This document shows positions 22,464 to 36,031 of a stretch of DNA of 64,000 bases, piece by piece. Below the pieces are notes generated by a model. That model did no database searches. It was not told the origin of the DNA and saw only the letters and a program-made list of their open reading frames with translations. Position 1 is the first letter of the stretch; every line of letters begins with the position of its first letter. Made by a program: the position numbers and the translations under genes. The DNA is taken from the NCBI GenBank assembly GCA_958450325.1, contig OY288257.1, positions 17,193,873 to 17,257,872 of the forward strand. Direction: 5' to 3'. The DNA is from Agrostemma githago (Eukaryota; Streptophyta; Magnoliopsida; Caryophyllales; Caryophyllaceae).

Positions 22464-23436
22464 TGTAAAGAATTGAACGGATGAGAGTGAGTACCTGATT
22501 TTTAACAACAAAAAAAATAGGGATTTTCTACGTGGTACCCCTGAACTTTTTGCTTTTCTACCTTGTATCCATACACTTTTTACATGTATACATGATACCC
22601 TCGTACTTTACAAAAAAAAAATTTGGTACCCCTGTGGACATGACATAGGTCCACCCCGACGCGGCCACGCGCAGGTTTGGGTAGGCGAATGAATCTCCAT
22701 ATGAGAAGGATCGAATTGAAATTTAGGTCTATGTGGAGTCGCCACCGAATTTTATGGTTATTCGGAACCGTTCGAGCCCACTCTATGTCGTAGTGGGCCG
22801 TATACAAAATACGGCCCATTTCCGATGTCAGAGTTTATCGGGCTCGTCCCTTTGCATATCGATATAGATGCCGACTTGAGCGGTTAATCGTATATTGAAT
22901 GACTCTCGTGCGCCAACGGTTTCGGGCATCCGGAAACCGAGGTTCTGAGTAAGGGGTGAGGGTACGTGTTGGGAAGCCTACAAAGGACACCCAACCCCGC
23001 CCGCACTTTAGCGGCCTCTACTAAGAATTCGAATGACTTACAATACGCGCGCTAGTAAAACGGGAAAATGATATGCAAAGATTTATTTTCCCTAAACATG
23101 CGAATGGAATTGAAAGGGTTTCTAAATCAATTTAATGCAACTAAAATTAACGTCAAAGTTGTATTTTAGCATGCGGGTTCATTTAGTATAATAAACGAAT
23201 AATGATTAAATTGACAAAAGAAACAAAAAACGCGTTAGTACGATATAACGATATAACGAGTAATAACGGTTTGCAAATATTGAATTGAATCGAAAAGATG
23301 CAAATATGAGATGCATGGTTTGAAAAGATAGTAATACATATGATTGATTAAACACGTGTTGACCTAAGTCGTAAAATACTATCGAGTTTTGAAAAGTAGA
23401 ATAATGTACGACTTGCGTTTTAGTCGTTATGAGGCT

Positions 23437-23656
23437 ACTCGATCGAGTGGTCGATGGACTCGATCGAGTAGGCCTGTAAAAAGTGATTCTGTTTTGCATT
23501 ATGGACCGTACTTGGCCGAGTTATTGACTAACTCGGTCGAGTACATGGCCACTCGACCGAGTCACTGTGAGACTCGATCGAGTGGGTGTTCTGATGAGCA
23601 TTCTGATCCGATTTTGAGGTGTCACTCGATCGAGTGACTAAGGCACTCGGTCGAGT
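23437..23656. repeat. Tandem pair of quadruple palindrome cassettes
   Basis: Palindromes start at 23437, 23458, 23510 (degenerate, ACTTGGCCGAGT), 23531, 23551, 23572, 23624 and 23645. The spacings are 21, 52, 21, then 20, then 21, 52, 21. This is two complete cassettes in a row, in the downstream part of the solo LTR. Confidence 0.85.
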
Positions 23657-24496
23657 GGCACCTGTGCGAACTTTGTTCGTTTGCAATTTAATTATTGATT
23701 TTGAAATTGCTTTTGATTTATGATAATTCGACGGTTTTACCGAATCGGACATAAATATTGCATAATTTATGTTCGACTTGGTTTTTTTATAAATCGCGAA
23801 TTTTGTTGAACCGAATATAAATATTGTTAAATTTATACCCGATTCTAAATTTGGAGTACTCGCTATATCCCATATTCGATTATTTGAATCGATATGGAAT
23901 ATTAGAGTGAAATAGAAAAAATAAATAAATTGATTTTAGTCGTTTTAAATTAATTATCGTGATATGAGTAAATCACGTTAATCAATTCATATGACTTGAT
24001 TGTTAGATTCGATATCCAATTATGGAATTGGTATCGAATCCAAAATCGATGCTTTATTCGAATAAATAAATAAATAAACTTGATTCCCTCGACTTCTCCG
24101 ACATCGAAATAAATCCCTAGGGATTATGATGTCGGATCCGTGTCAACGGGTTTCGACCCTTGTTAAAATTGATGTTTAAAGAAATTGATGGATGCAAAAT
24201 TGATGATGATAACGAGAAATAATAACGAAATCTTGTTTAAGTTGACTCATCTCAATAATCAAATAATCGGGGTACCGGGATAAGCGACCGTCAACGCTGT
24301 GTGCAGTACACTTGTATGTTCGTGTTTTCTTATCCCGATATCCTTCTTACTCGACACAAATCAATGAGTATTTTAATGTTTTAATACTAAAGATATTATA
24401 GATATTATGATGCGATGACTAAAATAATAAAAAAAACGAAAAAAATGAGGAAGAACGATGAATGCGCGATAATAATGATAAAAATAACCGTAACAC

Positions 24497-24846
<350 letters not shown>

Positions 24847-25160
24847 GAAAAGAACGAAAAAAAGGAAAAAGGAAACGAAAAGAAAGAAGAAGGAGGTTTG
24901 TCACCCTCAACCTACATGTTTCTGTCTCGGATTAAGGCTCGTAAACGTGGTTATGGCACGGAAGTCTTCGAGGTGTATGGAGGCTAAGTTGTGGTGGCTC
25001 GGATTGAATTTCCTAAAATTAGGTTTAGGGTTTTGCTAAGGTCGATTTCCTAGGGTTTTTCTAGGGTTTGTAGACGACGTAGTATGTATGTGTGTAGGGT
25101 GTAGATTGCTAGGGTTTTTTGTGATGTGTAGATGTGTTGATGGTGTGCATGGGGGGGTGT

Positions 25161-25298
25161 TTATATAGAAAAAATTATGGCACCCGGGTTAGGGCACTCG
25201 ACCGAGTAGATACCCAACTCGGTCGAGTGGCCCGTTATGTCAGCCGCCGGGCTCAAAGCAGGCCCACTCGATCGAGTGGATGGGTCACTCGATCGAGT
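25161..25298 (-). promoter_or_regulatory. Solo LTR core promoter and palindrome cassette
   Basis: The plus strand TTATATA at 25161-25167 is a TATATAA box on the minus strand. Four palindromes start at 25196, 25217, 25266 and 25287 (spacing 21, 49, 21), beginning about 29 bp upstream of the box. The layout mirrors that at 3193-3328. Function is inferred from position only. Confidence 0.6.
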
Positions 25299-26123
25299 GG
25301 CCTAGATGGGTCGCGCGGGTCTTGTTTGGACCTTGACCTTGATGGATTTTGTGTTTGATTTGGACTTTTGATGATTGATGGGTTGTTTTGTGTGTCTCGG
25401 AAGTGACTTTGACCGGGATTGACCCAATCGTGAAAAGTCGATTTTAATTCCGGTGTCGGTTTTGGCCCAAATTAGTCTTGTTTGACTCGGAATGATCCAC
25501 TGGGCCTGGATTTGAGGTCCGTTTGGTGAGATTTGTACTCCGTAAGTGTGTTAGCCAACGATTAATGGATTTGAGCCCGTATCCGAGCGCGTAGAAACAT
25601 GTTAGCGTCCGATCATCATCGGGTGATTTTTGGAAACTACCATAGACACCTGGCAGTCAAAATGCGGGTGTCTACAACCCCTAAACTTATTATTATCTTT
25701 ATTTGTACCCCTAAAGTTCTTTTCCCGTCAAGTTTTGGCAACAAATTACCTTTTTATGTTCAAGAATAAAATTTAAACGTCATTTAACATACCTAATTAA
25801 CCGATAATTGAACTTAAACTAACAATTTTGTACGTGTTTGCATTTATACTCCGAATCTAAACGGATTACATTTTTGACGTAATATTGTCAAATCAAATGA
25901 TAACACTTAAATTAAGCTCAATTACTTGATAATTATCTAAGTTCAATGATATTGAAGTCTTGATCCTAAGCTAAAAACATAATATAACGACGAAACTTGA
26001 TGCAAAAAAAAAATCGGGGTGCTAGTTAAAATAATAATAAACTTCAAGGGTACCATGTATAGACATAGAAAGGGTAGAGGTACCAGGTAGAAAAGTGAAA
26101 AATATAGGGGTACCGCGTAGAAA

Positions 26124-26345
26124 CCTGCCATTGCCAGTGGCGGCTTATAGTTTTTTTAGCTTATATTTATTTGATAGACCCGTCATTAGGGATGACGGAT
26201 TTACTCCACACAAAAAAGAAGCCCAATCCGAACGTATCAGAACATCATTTTGTTAATTAGTTTTTATTTCGACCCAAAACGATAATATTTTTTTTTTTGA
26301 GCATTATTTTGATAAATTTCTCGTTTATAATTGGCATAAATGAAA
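26124..26345. repeat. Right arm of the long inverted repeat
   Basis: The reverse complement of this stretch aligns with 1077-1266, with 21265-21285 and with bases 1-21. It contains the unoccupied TTATAA site (26325-26330) at which the left arm carries the 20-1070 element. Confidence 0.65.
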
Positions 26346-26404
26346 GGAGAGACTAAAGTGCAATTTTTAAATCATTATTGGTGAGGTGAACACCAATTTT
26401 GTAA

Positions 26405-26738
26405 GGGGTCGTTTGTTTCAAACAATAGAAACAGAATAGTATGGATTCTAAAACCAGAGAGGTATGGAGTTAAAATCTAAGACTTATTAATACTTGTTTG
26501 ATTTGATCATGGAATGGATCGTAAAACGTTTTTCATGATAAATGAGAGGAGATGGAATTGGAATCATGGGTAGAAGTTTAGGATTGGGATTTCAAGGGGT
26601 TGGAGGTGAATTAGAACCCCTGCCCTTAGATTTCTAACTTCAATCCAAAAGTCAACTCCAATCCAAAAGTCATCAACCAAACACTAGAATGGGTGATTCC
26701 ATCCCAATCTATTCCAAAACCCCTAACCAAACACCCCA
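26405..26738. mobile_element. Tourist-like MITE, diverged
   Basis: The left end reads GGGGTCGTTTGTTTC and the right end CTAACCAAACACCCC, roughly inverted. TAA precedes the left end (26402-26404), and TAA lies at 26739-26741. A TAA duplication and GGGG(C/T)GTTTGGTT ends fit PIF/Harbinger Tourist-type elements. Confidence 0.6.
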
Positions 26739-26741
26739 TAA

Positions 26742-27181
26742 GGGGGCGTTTGGTTGATCAAATTTGGGTATACGGTATGGGTTTGGAATCATCTAACCCC
26801 ATACCTTGTGTTTGTTTGCGGAAAAAACTGCTTACATACCCACACCTCAAACCCATGGGGTATGGGTTTCCCATATACCCAACCCCCTCCTTGGGTATGA
26901 GATTCGATACCTATGGGAATCAATTTAACAAAAAAAATTATATATGTTTCAAATGTTACGAAAAAATATATTTTATTAGAGTATAATATACATGAAATTA
27001 ATTAAATAATTAAAAAATAAATATTTTAAATGATTTTTTTGGAAGATTATTGACACTAGTTAATATTAACTCGATACCAACTAGAATCGAAACAAACACA
27101 AGGTATGAGGAATCAAGTTCCAACCCGATACCACCTTGAGATGATTCCTCATTCCGAATCCTGGACGAACCAAACGCCCCC
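26742..27181. mobile_element. Tourist-like MITE
   Basis: The ends are GGGGGCGTTTGGTT and AACCAAACGCCCCC, flanked by TAA at 26739-26741 and 27182-27184. It is 440 bp long with an AT-rich interior and no coding sequence. It shares its left TAA with the neighbouring MITE. Confidence 0.88.
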
Positions 27182-27184
27182 TAA

Positions 27185-28080
27185 ATAGTTTGAAAATCAT
27201 CCCATTTTTTTAATTAGTTTCCCTTTCAACCCCAAATAAGAAAACGACTCTACATTTTAATAGTTAATGTATTGATTCTCTTAAATATCTCATACGGAGT
27301 AATAATTTTACGTGAACCGTCTCATAAGATATAGGTGGATGTCAGATGTCCCTATATTATTCACGTTGGTTATTTGATGCTTTGTCATCCAAACTTTTAT
27401 CCCAAAAATTCGTGGAAATGAATCAAACGACAATCCCATATATCTCCACGAAATGAAACTCGGCTTGGCAGAACGACATTTCTTCAAATTTTACTCCTAC
27501 TAAACAACAAACTAACTAATTTAATTTTTCAAACAAAGCAATCAACATCCATAAACAATTACGAGTAAATCAAATGATATTAAAATGATAAAAATTAAAA
27601 TTCATCCATGACATGTTATTTGCATATTTACACTGTATACAATGAACTAAACTTTTTTTTTTAATGAATAAGAATGTTGGGCATGTAGGTAGGTAAGGGC
27701 GGAAACTTCCCTAGACGGTTTGTGTTACTATCACACGCTTCTTAATTAAACAGGTATGCATGTTGTGGTCTAGACGTCTACTAGGTTTTTACACCATACT
27801 CTACTCACTCGTGTATCTTGTTAGCTAAGCCAAGCAACAAACGTGTATGCCCATCACAAAACCCCATCCCATAACAGTTATAAGGTCCATTTTTAGTCCA
27901 TAATAATCGTCCATCAAAGACTTTTGCATTGCTCTTACTCTAGCTACCCACATGCATAATGCATTACGTACTGCATTCTTAGCTTGCATTGCATGATTGC
28001 ATCAGATAGTTTTAGTCTTTCGTTTTCTATACCATATCATAGATGGTTTCATAATTCTATCTTTGTTGACAAAACACATA
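27185..28080. other. AT-rich stretch without recognised features
   Basis: I see no open frame with recognisable similarity and no terminal repeats. One TACGGAGTA occurrence lies near 27294. It could be unique host intergenic DNA. Confidence 0.4.
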
Positions 28081-28088
28081 CACATACG

Positions 28089-29028
28089 CAGGGCCGGCCC
28101 TGGGCCTAGTTTGGAGGGGCAACGGCCCAGGGCCCATGCTGAAAAGGGGCCCAAATGGAGGAAAAAAGTTTTATGAATTAACATATAACAAGTATTTAGC
28201 TATATATTTTGCAACGGCCCAGGGCCCATGCTGAAAAGGGGCCCAAATGGAGGAAAAAAGTTTTATGAATTAACATATAACAAGTATTTAGCTATATATT
28301 TTGCCAATAGTTCATCTTTGGTGTACTAGTCAATTTATGGGCCCTTGCTCAAGAGGTCTTGGGTTCAATACCCAAGCCTTGCAAAATTTTTATATCTATT
28401 CTTTTCCAACTTGGAATGTTTTCATTATTATTTCATTTTTTGTTAATGTGTTATGTATATTTCTTTTTATCATGTATTCAATATATATATTAAAAAAATA
28501 TTTATAACCTTATCATATACGGATTATATTATTTCAATTACAAAATTACGGGTAGTTTGTTAACTTTGTAAAAATGAACAATTTATTTTTTATTTGCACG
28601 GAAAACTATTTTATTACACATTTTAAGTGTATTTATGGATCATAAGTCTCATAGATTGAAGATATTTACAGTATTTATACGTCAATACACTCATACAATA
28701 ATATTTAAACTTTTTAAAACAACTTTATATTAGTACAACGCCTCCATATAATAATTACTCCGTAATACATGCCTCCAAGCTAAATATCATTTGTTGATCT
28801 GTTTTGAGTTATTCGTTAAAATATTACGTAGGAATATATTACTGCAAACTGGGATGTTGTAGTATTAGAAAAATCACAATTAGTTTTTTTGACAATTTTT
28901 TTGCTCAAAATGTGAAAATATGAGGATGAAATCAATGAAAAAATTGAAAATAATGGTTACGACAATTTTCAAAGGGGCCCCGAGTTACTATTTTGCCTAG
29001 GGCCTCGAGAAGATCAGGACCGGCCCTG
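28089..29028. mobile_element. Non-autonomous hAT element (CAGGGCCGGCCC ends)
   Basis: The ends are CAGGGCCGGCCCTG and CAGGACCGGCCCTG (inverted), and an exact 8-bp duplication CACATACG flanks the element (28081-28088 and 29029-29036). A segment of about 100 bp containing GGCCCAGGGCCCATGC is duplicated in tandem (near 28115 and 28215). A tRNA-like stretch with the B-box match GGTTCAATACC lies near 28367-28377. There is no transposase. Confidence 0.92.
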
Positions 29029-29036
29029 CACATACG

Positions 29037-29498
29037 CATACGCCTACGCCCAGTATTCCCTATCATTCTTTCTTATTGCAACATTGTGTTTTGGCACAAT
29101 TACTTAAAGCACGCAGATGATTTCATTCATTAGAATACTGTTTATTTTACATAGTAAAAGTATAACCAATTTAAATATTCACTTTCAATATTTCACGAGT
29201 AGGTCAAATAAGAAAAATGTTGTAATTTTAAACAAGTGCAATGATTTGCTTGCAAATTAAATACTCCGTATGAAAAGTTGCGAGTTACTCATCCCTCCCA
29301 CTCATTCAATTATTTATATAGGTCCATTATTTCTTCTCACAAAAACGGCCCCACGTAAATAATCAAATGGATGGGAAGGACGAAGGATTAGTAACTTAAT
29401 CAAATTATTGTTCCACCCACTTTGGACTACATTAGTTTAAGCTAGTAAAGAACGCAAGGTCGATGTATGGAGGGCACACTTTTTTACACTCTGAAAAT
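29037..29498. other. AT-rich stretch without recognised features
   Basis: No coding frame or terminal repeat is visible. It contains one ATACTCCGTAT motif near 29261. Confidence 0.4.
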
Positions 29499-30569
29499 TG
29501 TTGGTAGATGGCAAGAGGAGTAGTTGTTTCTACTAGGGCTGAGCAAATTATCCGACTATCCGAATCCGATCCGATATCCGATTCGTATTCGATCCGAAAA
29601 ACCGGATATTCGATCCGAAAAATGATTTCGGATCGGATATCCGATCCGAACATTTCGGATATCGGATCGGATTCGGATATCCAAAATAATTATTTTGGAT
29701 ATCCGATCCGATCCGAACAATGGGTTATTTTTGTAATTTTTATTTTGGATTAATGTATTATAGGGTAGATAAGTTATAATTTAATTTATTTTATGTTAAG
29801 TCTTGGTGACATTTTTTTATGCCTTAAAATATAGAATAGTATACTCCGTATAATACTAGATTAATTAAAATTAGGATTTTTTTCTAGTTGAATTGAACTT
29901 CATTTAGAATTTTATTTGACCAAAAATATCAACCAAATTGGATATCGGATAGTTCGGATATCCGGTCCGAAATTTTCGGATATCAAAAATCGGATATCCG
30001 ACGTGATTCGGATCGGATATCCGATCCGAAAACCTGATTCGGATCGGATATCCGATCCGTGCTCTGCCCTAGTTTCTACTTCTCTTTTTCATCCCACATA
30101 GGAAGATTAGTATGCTTAGGAGGTCTTATAAGGCTTCTCCTCCCTTGGGCTTTCAAGTGTGAAGTGGAGTGGACCTTTTATGGTGAGGGGTGATGTTGGG
30201 CTGCTCTGGACAACACACATGCGCGCCTGCAACTCAGTCTCGGGTTTGGGTTGAGCACTTGCGGTGCGGGCTATGCCTGACTTTTACTCTTTTGTGTTTA
30301 TGTTCATTGGCCCATGTCCATATTCAGTTGTGTGTATGAATTGGTTCCAGTCAAAAGAGCACTTATGGTTTTAATGGTGTGATTAAGGCCTTGATTACGT
30401 TTTAATGGCCTTTACTGCTGCTGATTTTTTAGAGCTGGAAGGCTCCTCCTACACCTATAAATACCGAGTCTTGCTGATCACTTCAAACACAGAAATACAT
30501 AGCTTACAAAACACATATTCTCTTCTCTCTCCTTTTCTCTCTACTTTCATTCCTGGGTATACTTGTGAG
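29499..30569 (+). repeat. Probable copia-type LTR, left part
   Basis: A TGTTGGTAGATGGC start, a CCCACATAGG motif, and a TATAAATA box at 30456-30463 followed by a pyrimidine-rich transcribed-looking region resemble a copia LTR promoter. A hAT MITE (29534-30071) and a solo LTR (30570-34280) interrupt it. The other LTR of this element is not in the window, and no PBS was located, so the borders are uncertain. The copia gag at 55379 is the likely continuation. Confidence 0.4.
29534..30071. mobile_element. hAT MITE with CGGATATCCGATCCG arrays
   Basis: The ends are TAGGGCTGAGCA and TGCTCTGCCCTA, and the 8-bp duplication GTTTCTAC flanks them (29526-29533 and 30072-30079). Both subterminal regions are dense arrays of the palindromic CGGATATCCG and GGATCGGATATCC units; the centre is AT-rich. 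There is no transposase. Confidence 0.92.
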
Positions 30570-33500
30570 TGTAACACCCCGTTATTTTCTGAGTCAATTG
30601 TAAAGCTTGACTTTTCTAATTTTATTTAAATCGAGTTTTTAAATTGGAAATATTTTTTTCTTTTATGTCATTATTACATTAAAATATTTTGGGTCGTCTT
30701 ATAATAAATCGATTTTAATTTTCTTAAAGTAGAACGTTATTTATAAACCGACTTTGTATCGGATTCGACTTTGAGTCAAACACAACAAGGAAAAGGAAAA
30801 GAAAAAAAAAAAAAAAAAAAAACCCCAATTATATAAAACCTACGTATCCCTCAAACCCCATCCCAAAATCTTCAATTCCCTTGTTTCCTTCCTATTGCCT
30901 GCCGTCTACTTCTTCCTTCTCTCTGAGATTTCGGCTATCATTCATCGTTACGTTTTCACTTCCTTTTCATCAAATAATTGTAAGTTTCTTAACCAATTAC
31001 CCTTCTTGTTTTGATAATTAGCCTATCAATTGAGTACTATGTCTAAATATTTTTAATTTCGACCCGTTTCCATCGGTTGTCTTCTAATTAAACTGTTTTC
31101 TCAACGCAAATTACCGATCATGGAGTTTAAATTTAAGCACCTGTATTGTCGATCTTTGGTTGATTATCGATTTTCCAACACTATCGTCTTTTGGTCATTT
31201 TACTCCAAATTTAAGGTCGTCTAGGCAAGTCAATGTTGTGGGTTGTATCGAGGTTGGTTAGGACTGTTTTCATTCTTGAGGTCGACCAAGGGTGTTAGAA
31301 TTTACGATATTGGAGTGGTCTCAGGTGCTTGTACGCGTAGGAATTTTTGGTGAGTTTTCATGATGATAATGATTTAATGATGATGGATGTGTAGAAGATA
31401 ATTAGTGGAGTTGTCCAGATGATGTCTAGATGATGATGATTTGTGATGCGTGTCGTTTCCGCGCTCAAAATTAAATTTATATTTTAACTTACAAACTCTA
31501 ACTAGCAAGTAGAAGGGTAAGTAAGGGTCGAACCCACAAGGATTAATGTACTATCCTAGATTGATGTAATTATTATATTATTTATAATTTATAATAGTAG
31601 GTATAGTTATATAATTATATTAGGGGGGTTATGTTGAGGTGAAAAATTTCTAATCTAAATTAAACTATTACGAAAGTAAACTAGACTAAATTAAAAAGGC
31701 AAGTAAATAACGTTCAATTCAAAGTTAAAGTTATAATAACGAATTAATAGGAGACATGTAATTTTCTATAGATATTGGGTCAAATCATTGATTCACTTAA
31801 TTAGTTATTGGATAGATTGGTAACTATTTAATTCCTTGTAAGCAAGTAAATTAACAATTTTATCCTTCTTACTCGTTAAACGCCGTTAACCACGCAAGTT
31901 TAATCCTAACTAAATTAAATCGACTCAACCATGTAAGCACGAATCAAGTCAATAAATTTAATCGCTTTAAGAACACCAATCAATTAGGTCTTACGGAACC
32001 AGAAAGCTGCAACTTTATAAGACGGAATTATTACTCAAAATTCTAACAACAAAGATTAGACCAGTAAGCTGCAACCTAATCAAAATTATTATCTATTAAC
32101 AATAGATTTAAGAGAATAATCTAGGTGATCAATCCAAACTAATAATCATAAATCAGAAAGTCAATAATGAATTTCGAGTAAATATCCAATAACAATAATT
32201 AATCGTTAAACACAAAAATCCAATCTCATATCCCACAATATCAATAGTTAATTACACACTCCTATTGAAAAATTACTCCATACTAAACATTAAAACAGTA
32301 AATAAAAGTAAAAGATTAAGAAAGCTCAAAAAAATCGGGTCGAAAATCGGATTGAATGGCTGTTTGTCGTGATCGTTGTTGTTGCTCTGTCCGTTCTTCT
32401 TCAATCCTTCTTTTCTCTCTCCTGTGTTTCTTTTTTTTTGTCTTTGGTGTGCTGCTATGGTGTGCGGCTGCTGTATTCCAATTCCTCTTCTTATATATTT
32501 TTTTTTCTTTTGTTTTTATTTCCTTATTTTTTTTGTCTTATGAACTTTCTATATCCTTTTCTCAATTCAGTCTGATTCCCGAGTTGAATTCTATTAGTCT
32601 GATTCTGATCTATAAGACTTTGGATTTGGGTCTAATTTTATTCTATAAAGTTATCGGTCTTGGACTTAGCTTTCCAACGGATCCTATATCGCCCTATTCT
32701 AACCTCGTATGTGTGAGATATCGTCGTCTTAAGACGGACCTGCAAGCATAAATACAATTTTAGTAGTCTTTTCCATCTTAAATCAAATTGGTCATTACTA
32801 ATTAATTAAAATAGACCTTAAAACCCAATTTAGTACGAAAAATAATATAAGACCGATAATAAATCAAAAGTTACTAAAATTATAACGTTTAGCTCAAATA
32901 ATACAAAGACGACGTAGAAAATATAATATTAAAGGGGTAAAAATACGCATAAATATCGACTTATCAATTTGATGATGATGGTGATAGATAATTAGAAGAT
33001 AATGAGGATGATGGTTTATGGCTTTGCACGTAGGTATTTTAAATGTTTTGCTTCCATGTATTGTGTTTAAGGCGAGTAGTTCTTTGAGGGTTAATTCATA
33101 ATTAAGAATACTATCAAGCATTCGAGGGATTTTCAGTTTACAGTAGATCAGGACGATAACTTTGTTAATCAGTTAGACTAGATTATTGAACCGTTTATAT
33201 TATTTGTAGCTTGTGGGTTCGAGGAGAAGGAATTTTTGGATTAGTATTAACTCGGATTGACCGTCTTGAGAGGTAAGAACGTTTTGACCTTTTCACCTTT
33301 AAGTAAAGAGCATGTTCGGTTTAAATTATATTTTTGAAACGGTTTTATAATTATTTTGTCAATGATGAATTTTTACACTCTTGTGATATTTTGGATATTG
33401 AAACTTTGTGACACAAGTCACATATTGGTATTATTTTGGTACAATTTTTTTGGTGGTTATAACAGACTTTGGGAGCTCTGTTGGTCTATGAGGTTAAGGT

Positions 33501-34280
33501 GCGTCTGAGACGTCCCTGGGATTTCGTCCCGAAACTGAACTCCTAGCCCGAGTTGTGTTAAGTGGGATTTTTCCGGCCCCCCACTTGCTAGGTAGTTAGA
33601 CTTCCTCCTTTGGCAGCCTCATCCTACTGACTGCCCAAATGTGAGTAGTGCGCACTATAGTAAGTCTAGCTAAGCATAGGTGGTACCTCTAGACCGTGCT
33701 AAAAGGGTAGGACCTTGGCACACAGGTGGAGACAATATATTGTAGTTGATTTTGGCTTTGACTACTGTTTTCACAGTACTTTTGGTTTGGTATTGAGACA
33801 ATAATTTTTAACTCTGATTTCAGTTTACTACAACTTATAATTATTATTTTACGTTTTCAATATAATATATTTTACTCAGCTTTGCTGACGTCCTTTTGTT
33901 TTGGGTCGTTCCCCCGCTGGAATCTGTACCTATTTGTGTTTTGGGTACAGTTGATAGGTACAATTAATATGCTGCATGGGTGCATTTTGTTCGGGATGCT
34001 GAGCGAGGAAGAATTTTATTATTTAACATTTAGCTAGGAACTATTTATATTTATGTTGAATTTTGGTTGAGGTTGTTTTTAAACCGTTTTGGATTTTGTG
34101 GGACTTATGTCTTCCGCTGCAACGTTTCTATTTAAATTAACTATCGAATTTATATTTCTTTTAATTCTTATAATATTCTTTTACCATGCATTTGGCCTTG
34201 TGAGATAAATGCGGAGTAACGGCTTTAAATTTTCCTATTTTATTATTCTAATTTGGTCGCGAAAATTTAGGGCTGTTACA
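30570..34280. repeat. Solo LTR, probably gypsy chromovirus type
   Basis: It begins TGTAACACCCCG and ends GGGCTGTTACA, with the 5-bp duplication GTGAG on both sides (30565-30569 and 34281-34285). Without the nested solo LTR it is about 2.2 kb. TGTAACACCC starts and an ACTCAGCTTTGCTGACG motif near 33876 are what I associate with Tekay/Del LTRs; the lineage is inference. No internal domain is present. Confidence 0.8.
31444..32966 (-). repeat. Nested solo LTR, Athila-like
   Basis: It starts TGATGCGTGTCG, ends CGACTTATCA, and has the 5-bp duplication ATTTG (31439-31443 and 32967-32971). Read on the minus strand it starts TGATAAGTCGATATTTATG, similar to the Athila LTR start TGATGTGTCGTATTTATA at 43289. 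Length is 1523 bp. Frames within it are T-rich and not convincing. Confidence 0.82.
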
Positions 34281-34706
34281 GTGAGTCGTTCCAAAGTTCT
34301 GCAACTCGAGTGGCCGAGATTCTGAAATGCAGTGTTCACCTTGAGAAACTACCGGCATTGTAGGCGGTAACCACCGGAGTCGCACCGATATAGTTTTCAA
34401 GTCAGTGGCCTCCATACCACGACATTGCTGTCTGTTTTTGTCCCGTTTTCTGCCCGTGATTCCTCGGTTCAATTGTTGTCTCGGTTCCTTCTGTCGCCTG
34501 CTGCCTCGGTTCCCTTTGTCGCCTGTTGCCTCGGTTTCCGAATTTAGCTGCCTCTTCGACTCTCTGACCCGTTGCCTTCTCGGTTTTTTGTCCGTGTCCC
34601 TTCTCGTTCTTTTTTTCGGTTCCATTGTTGTCCCGGTTTCGTGATCAACATTTTGAAAACTATATAATACGTGTGTCACGGAAAGGAAAAAATATGGATG
34701 TCATGT
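34281..34706 (+). other. Leader remnant of the interrupted copia element
   Basis: This stretch follows the solo LTR target duplication and ends at the Tat LTR stub. It contains an ATG context at 34694 followed by a few codons. A copia gag that lacks its N-terminus resumes at 55379 after the Tat/Athila block, so this is probably its leader and start. The antisense frame at 34248-34679 looks spurious. Confidence 0.35.
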
Positions 34707-34862
34707 TGTGGACATGACATAGGTCCACCTCGATGTGGCCACGCGCGGGTTTGGGTAGGCGAATGAATCTCGTGGTAAGATTGATCTCGGGTCGAAATTT
34801 AAATCGAAATAGGAGTCGCCACAAAACTTTATGGGAGTTCGGATCCGTTCGAACCCACTCTA
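34707..34862 (-). repeat. Tat LTR stub
   Basis: About 156 bp match the terminal part of the Tat LTRs (TGTGGACATGACATAGG onward). Similarity stops after ACCCACTCTAT. It has the same orientation as the LTR at 53119-55378 and may be the 3' end of that same element. The flanking bases CATGT (left) and GGTGG (right of 55378) do not match, so a single clean insertion is not shown. Confidence 0.7.
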
Positions 34863-34928
34863 TACTTAGGCGTATCATGCACGAAGCACGACCTGCTTTT
34901 ATGCTTTTAGTGCTATGATGCATCTCTT

Positions 34929-35984
34929 TTGTCTTACAGGAGTACTAATGTCTTGAACCCGCCTATTACACCAGTTTATGTACCCCCACCAAAGCAGCGT
35001 CTCCTTAATCAGCAGAATTTCCAGAATCAAGGGAATTTTCAGAACCAGCAGCAATTTCAGAACCAACAAAATTTTCAGAACCAGCAGAATTTCGGTAATC
35101 AAAGGAATTTCCAAAATCAGGGAAATTTTCAGCAGCGACCTCACTCGGGTCAACATCAATAAAATTTTGGCAATACAAATCAGAACTTCGGAAATTCTCA
35201 TCAGAATTTCGGTACTAGTCAGCAGAATTTTGGCCAATCCTCCGCACAAGCTCAAGGTAATTCTTCTTCTTCTTCGAGTTCTAATGAAATGGCTGAGCTT
35301 CGTAATATGATGCAGATGATGGCCAAGACCCAGGACTCTATGATGGCACAGATGCAAAAGAATGATCAAGCTAAGGATAATGCCATCAAGAATTTGGAGA
35401 ACCAAGTGGGACACCTTGCCGCGTCACAAGCAACGCATCAAAAAGGTAAACTCCCTTCTCAAGGTGATCAACAGCATGATACGGCTAATGCGATCACTCT
35501 TCGTAGTGGCACACACTATGAGGGTCCATCGATGCCTAAAGATGATACACCGGCCGAGAGAGAGGAGGTTCTAGTGGAAGATGTCAATGAGGACGTTATT
35601 GTGGAAACTCCAAGTGAAGATCAAGTTCCACCACCCACTACTCCCGTTCCCACCCCGACTAGTCCAACAATTAAAGTACCATTCCCGGGTCGATTGAAGA
35701 ATCGGAAGGAGGCTACCCAATTTGGCAAGTTCATGGAGGTTGTGAAGAATTTGCAGGTTACAGTCCCATTTACTGAGCTCATTATGCAGGTCCCGTCTTA
35801 CACCAAGTTTATGAAGGACATCTTGACTCGGAAGAGAAGCATTGAGGTAGAAACCGTCGCTCTTACTGCAGAGTGTAGTGCATTTTTACAGAACAAGGCC
35901 CCACCAAAGCTAAAGGACCCCGGTAGTTTTTTGATTCCTTTCACTATTGGCACCTTATCGATTGATAAGGCTTATGTGATTTAG
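34929..35984 (+). pseudogene. Athila gag, C-terminal part, broken
   Basis: The first half consists of Asn-Phe-Gln-Asn-Gln repeats, then a Met/Gln-rich helix (MAELRNMMQMMAKTQDSMM). An AITLRSGTHYEGP block marks the approach to protease in Athila polyproteins. An in-frame TAA lies at 35160-35162, and the same frame continues after it. The frame ends at 35984 because of a one-base shift just before the protease active site. The N-terminal gag domain is absent. Confidence 0.8.
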
Positions 35985-36031
35985 GTGCTAGTGTAAGTGT
36001 CGTGCCTTACTCCGTTTGTTAAAAACTTAAC

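Noticed and set aside
32356..32751. Hydrophobic 131-codon frame resembling a membrane protein
   Set aside because: It lies inside a solo LTR in a T-rich stretch; apparent hydrophobicity comes from base composition.
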